In this document: positions 6,078 through 6,424 of the stretch, one piece after another
Layout: every line of letters begins with the position of its first letter
Position numbering within the stretch: the stretch's first letter is position 1
Assembly (NCBI GenBank): GCA_035473255.1
Contig: DATIOK010000139.1
Location: 1 to 6,424, forward strand
Source: JAICYJ01 sp035473255
GTDB lineage: Bacteria > Actinomycetota > Thermoleophilia > Gaiellales > JAICJC01
Reading direction: 5' to 3'
DNA length: 6,424 bases
Notes under the pieces: generated by a model
Told to the model about the DNA's origin: nothing
The model's database searches: none
What the model saw: only the letters and a program-made list of their open reading frames with translations
Made by a program: the position numbers and the translations under genes

Positions 6078-6336
6078 ATGATTGATCGATATCTCTCGCG
6101 AGCCTGGCCGCTGCGTTCGGTTTGAGGTGAGCGGCGGTCTGGGTGGCTACGGCTGCGAACCGTCGTCTCCGTCCGCGATCTGCGTAATCGCAGATCGCTC
6201 CCGATCGGTGCAAGGCCGTTGGCCTTGCACCTGGTCCTCGGTCGCGCCAATACGACCCGGTATTGACGCTCCCTGCGTCCTTGCGAGACTCGGTTCTCGC
6301 CGTCCAGGACATCACGGAGATACCGGTCAACCATCT
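6076..6336. repeat. Intergenic imperfect-palindromic repeat, copy E2, with internal insertion
   Basis: This second copy of the E1 family, in opposite orientation, occupies the whole gap between two convergent stop codons. Its terminal inverted repeats can be extended to 6072-6095 and 6317-6340, matching at 20 of 24 positions. The shared core includes GCCGCTGCGTTCGGTTT (6107-6123) and a 29-base identical stretch ending at 6164 that contains GGTCTGGGTGGCTACGGCTG. After 6164 the alignment to E1 breaks and resumes at CAGGACA (6305), leaving 140 extra bases. Without that insertion the element is 121 bp, against 119 bp in E1. GAGCT occurs just outside or at both ends (6066-6070 and 6338-6342) and might be a target duplication, but a 5-base match is weak. 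No transposase or credible open frame is present. Confidence 0.82.
6165..6304. other. Structured 140-bp insertion module with four successive hairpins
   Basis: The module is absent from E1 and is bounded in E2 by CCGTC at 6160-6164 and 6300-6304. It consists mainly of perfect or near-perfect stems. H1 pairs GCGATCTGCG (6175-6184) with 6189-6198: 10 bp, loop TAAT. H2 pairs GGTGCAAGGCC (6207-6217) with 6221-6231: 11 bp, loop GTT. H3 pairs CAATAC (6248-6253) with 6260-6265, plus GCG/CGC below one mismatch. H4 pairs GCGAGA (6283-6288) with 6295-6300. None is followed by a T-run on either strand, so classical intrinsic termination is not evident. The stem spacing suggests a folded RNA or single-stranded DNA, or a bidirectional roadblock between convergent genes. 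The module's family is unknown to me. Confidence 0.7.
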
Positions 6337-6340
6337 CGAG

Positions 6341-6424
6341 CTATCCGTTGCGCTCGCGCACGAGATCCGCTGCGCGCTCGCCGATCATGAACGTGGCCAC
6401 CATTGGGTTGACGGTCGGCATGGT
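6341..6424 (-). CDS. C-terminal end of a probable GMC-family oxidoreductase
   Basis: Only the last 27 codons are in the window, ending at TAG (6343-6341 on the minus strand). The visible residues include MPTVNPMVATFMIGERAADL, then VRERNG. This matches the closing stretch of FAD-dependent GMC oxidoreductases (choline dehydrogenase and relatives), which usually read like 'MPT...N...TxMIAERAADLIR'. The conserved Asn-Pro there belongs to the active-site region in the family. The length of the whole enzyme and its substrate cannot be seen. The other four visible product families in the window give no pathway link. The gene converges on the 154-aa gene, with repeat E2 filling the gap and beginning or ending right beside both stops. 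Confidence 0.7.
   Translation of the reverse strand, partial: TMPTVNPMVATFMIGERAADLVRERNG

Noticed and set aside
6207..6231. The 11-bp hairpin H2 as a classical intrinsic terminator.
   Set aside because: The stem is strong but neither strand has a following T-run; it may still impede transcription, so it is described only as part of the structured module.
6074..6334. Small proteins read through repeat E2 on both strands (86, 102 and 179 aa).
   Set aside because: They run across palindromes and the insertion, share no frame conserved with E1, and are Arg-rich without domain features or ribosome sites.

Overview
The base composition is very GC-rich (by eye around 70%), with GC-rich third codon positions, ATGA start/stop overlaps, TTG starts and several weak or absent Shine-Dalgarno sites. 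Together with the protein families present, this suggests an Actinomycetota chromosome, possibly of the Thermoleophilia/Solirubrobacterales kind. The taxonomic guess is inference. No tRNA, rRNA, CRISPR array, transposase or phage gene is visible.

Bases 1-3575 (+ strand) form one tightly packed operon. It starts with the C-terminal tail of a protein that runs off the left edge. Four genes follow: ABC ATPase, ABC-2 permease, ABC ATPase, ABC-2 permease. Every junction is a stop/start overlap (TTGA once, then ATGA three times), so the genes are probably translationally coupled. The two ATPase/permease pairs differ in sequence, so they make either two exporters or one hetero-tetrameric exporter; the substrate cannot be read from sequence.

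Bases 3579-5433 (- strand) hold a two-gene operon: a 12-helix MFS transporter followed by a RimJ/RimL-type GNAT acetyltransferase. It converges on the ABC operon with only 3 bases between stop codons.

Bases 5434-6340 hold a small conserved-type hypothetical protein (helical, TPR-like, 154 aa) flanked by two copies of an intergenic repeat that is not a protein gene. Copy E1 (5459-5577, 119 bp) lies between the divergent MFS and hypothetical genes. It has 19-bp terminal inverted repeats that match at 18 positions. Copy E2 (6076-6336) lies in the opposite orientation and exactly fills the space between two convergent stop codons. E2 is split by a 140-bp module with four successive hairpins, flanked by CCGTC on both sides. 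By length, intergenic placement, imperfect palindromy and insertion variant, the family resembles ERIC/MITE-type elements. This is the most novel-looking signal in the window.

The right edge (6341-6424, - strand) carries the last 27 residues of what looks like a GMC-family oxidoreductase.
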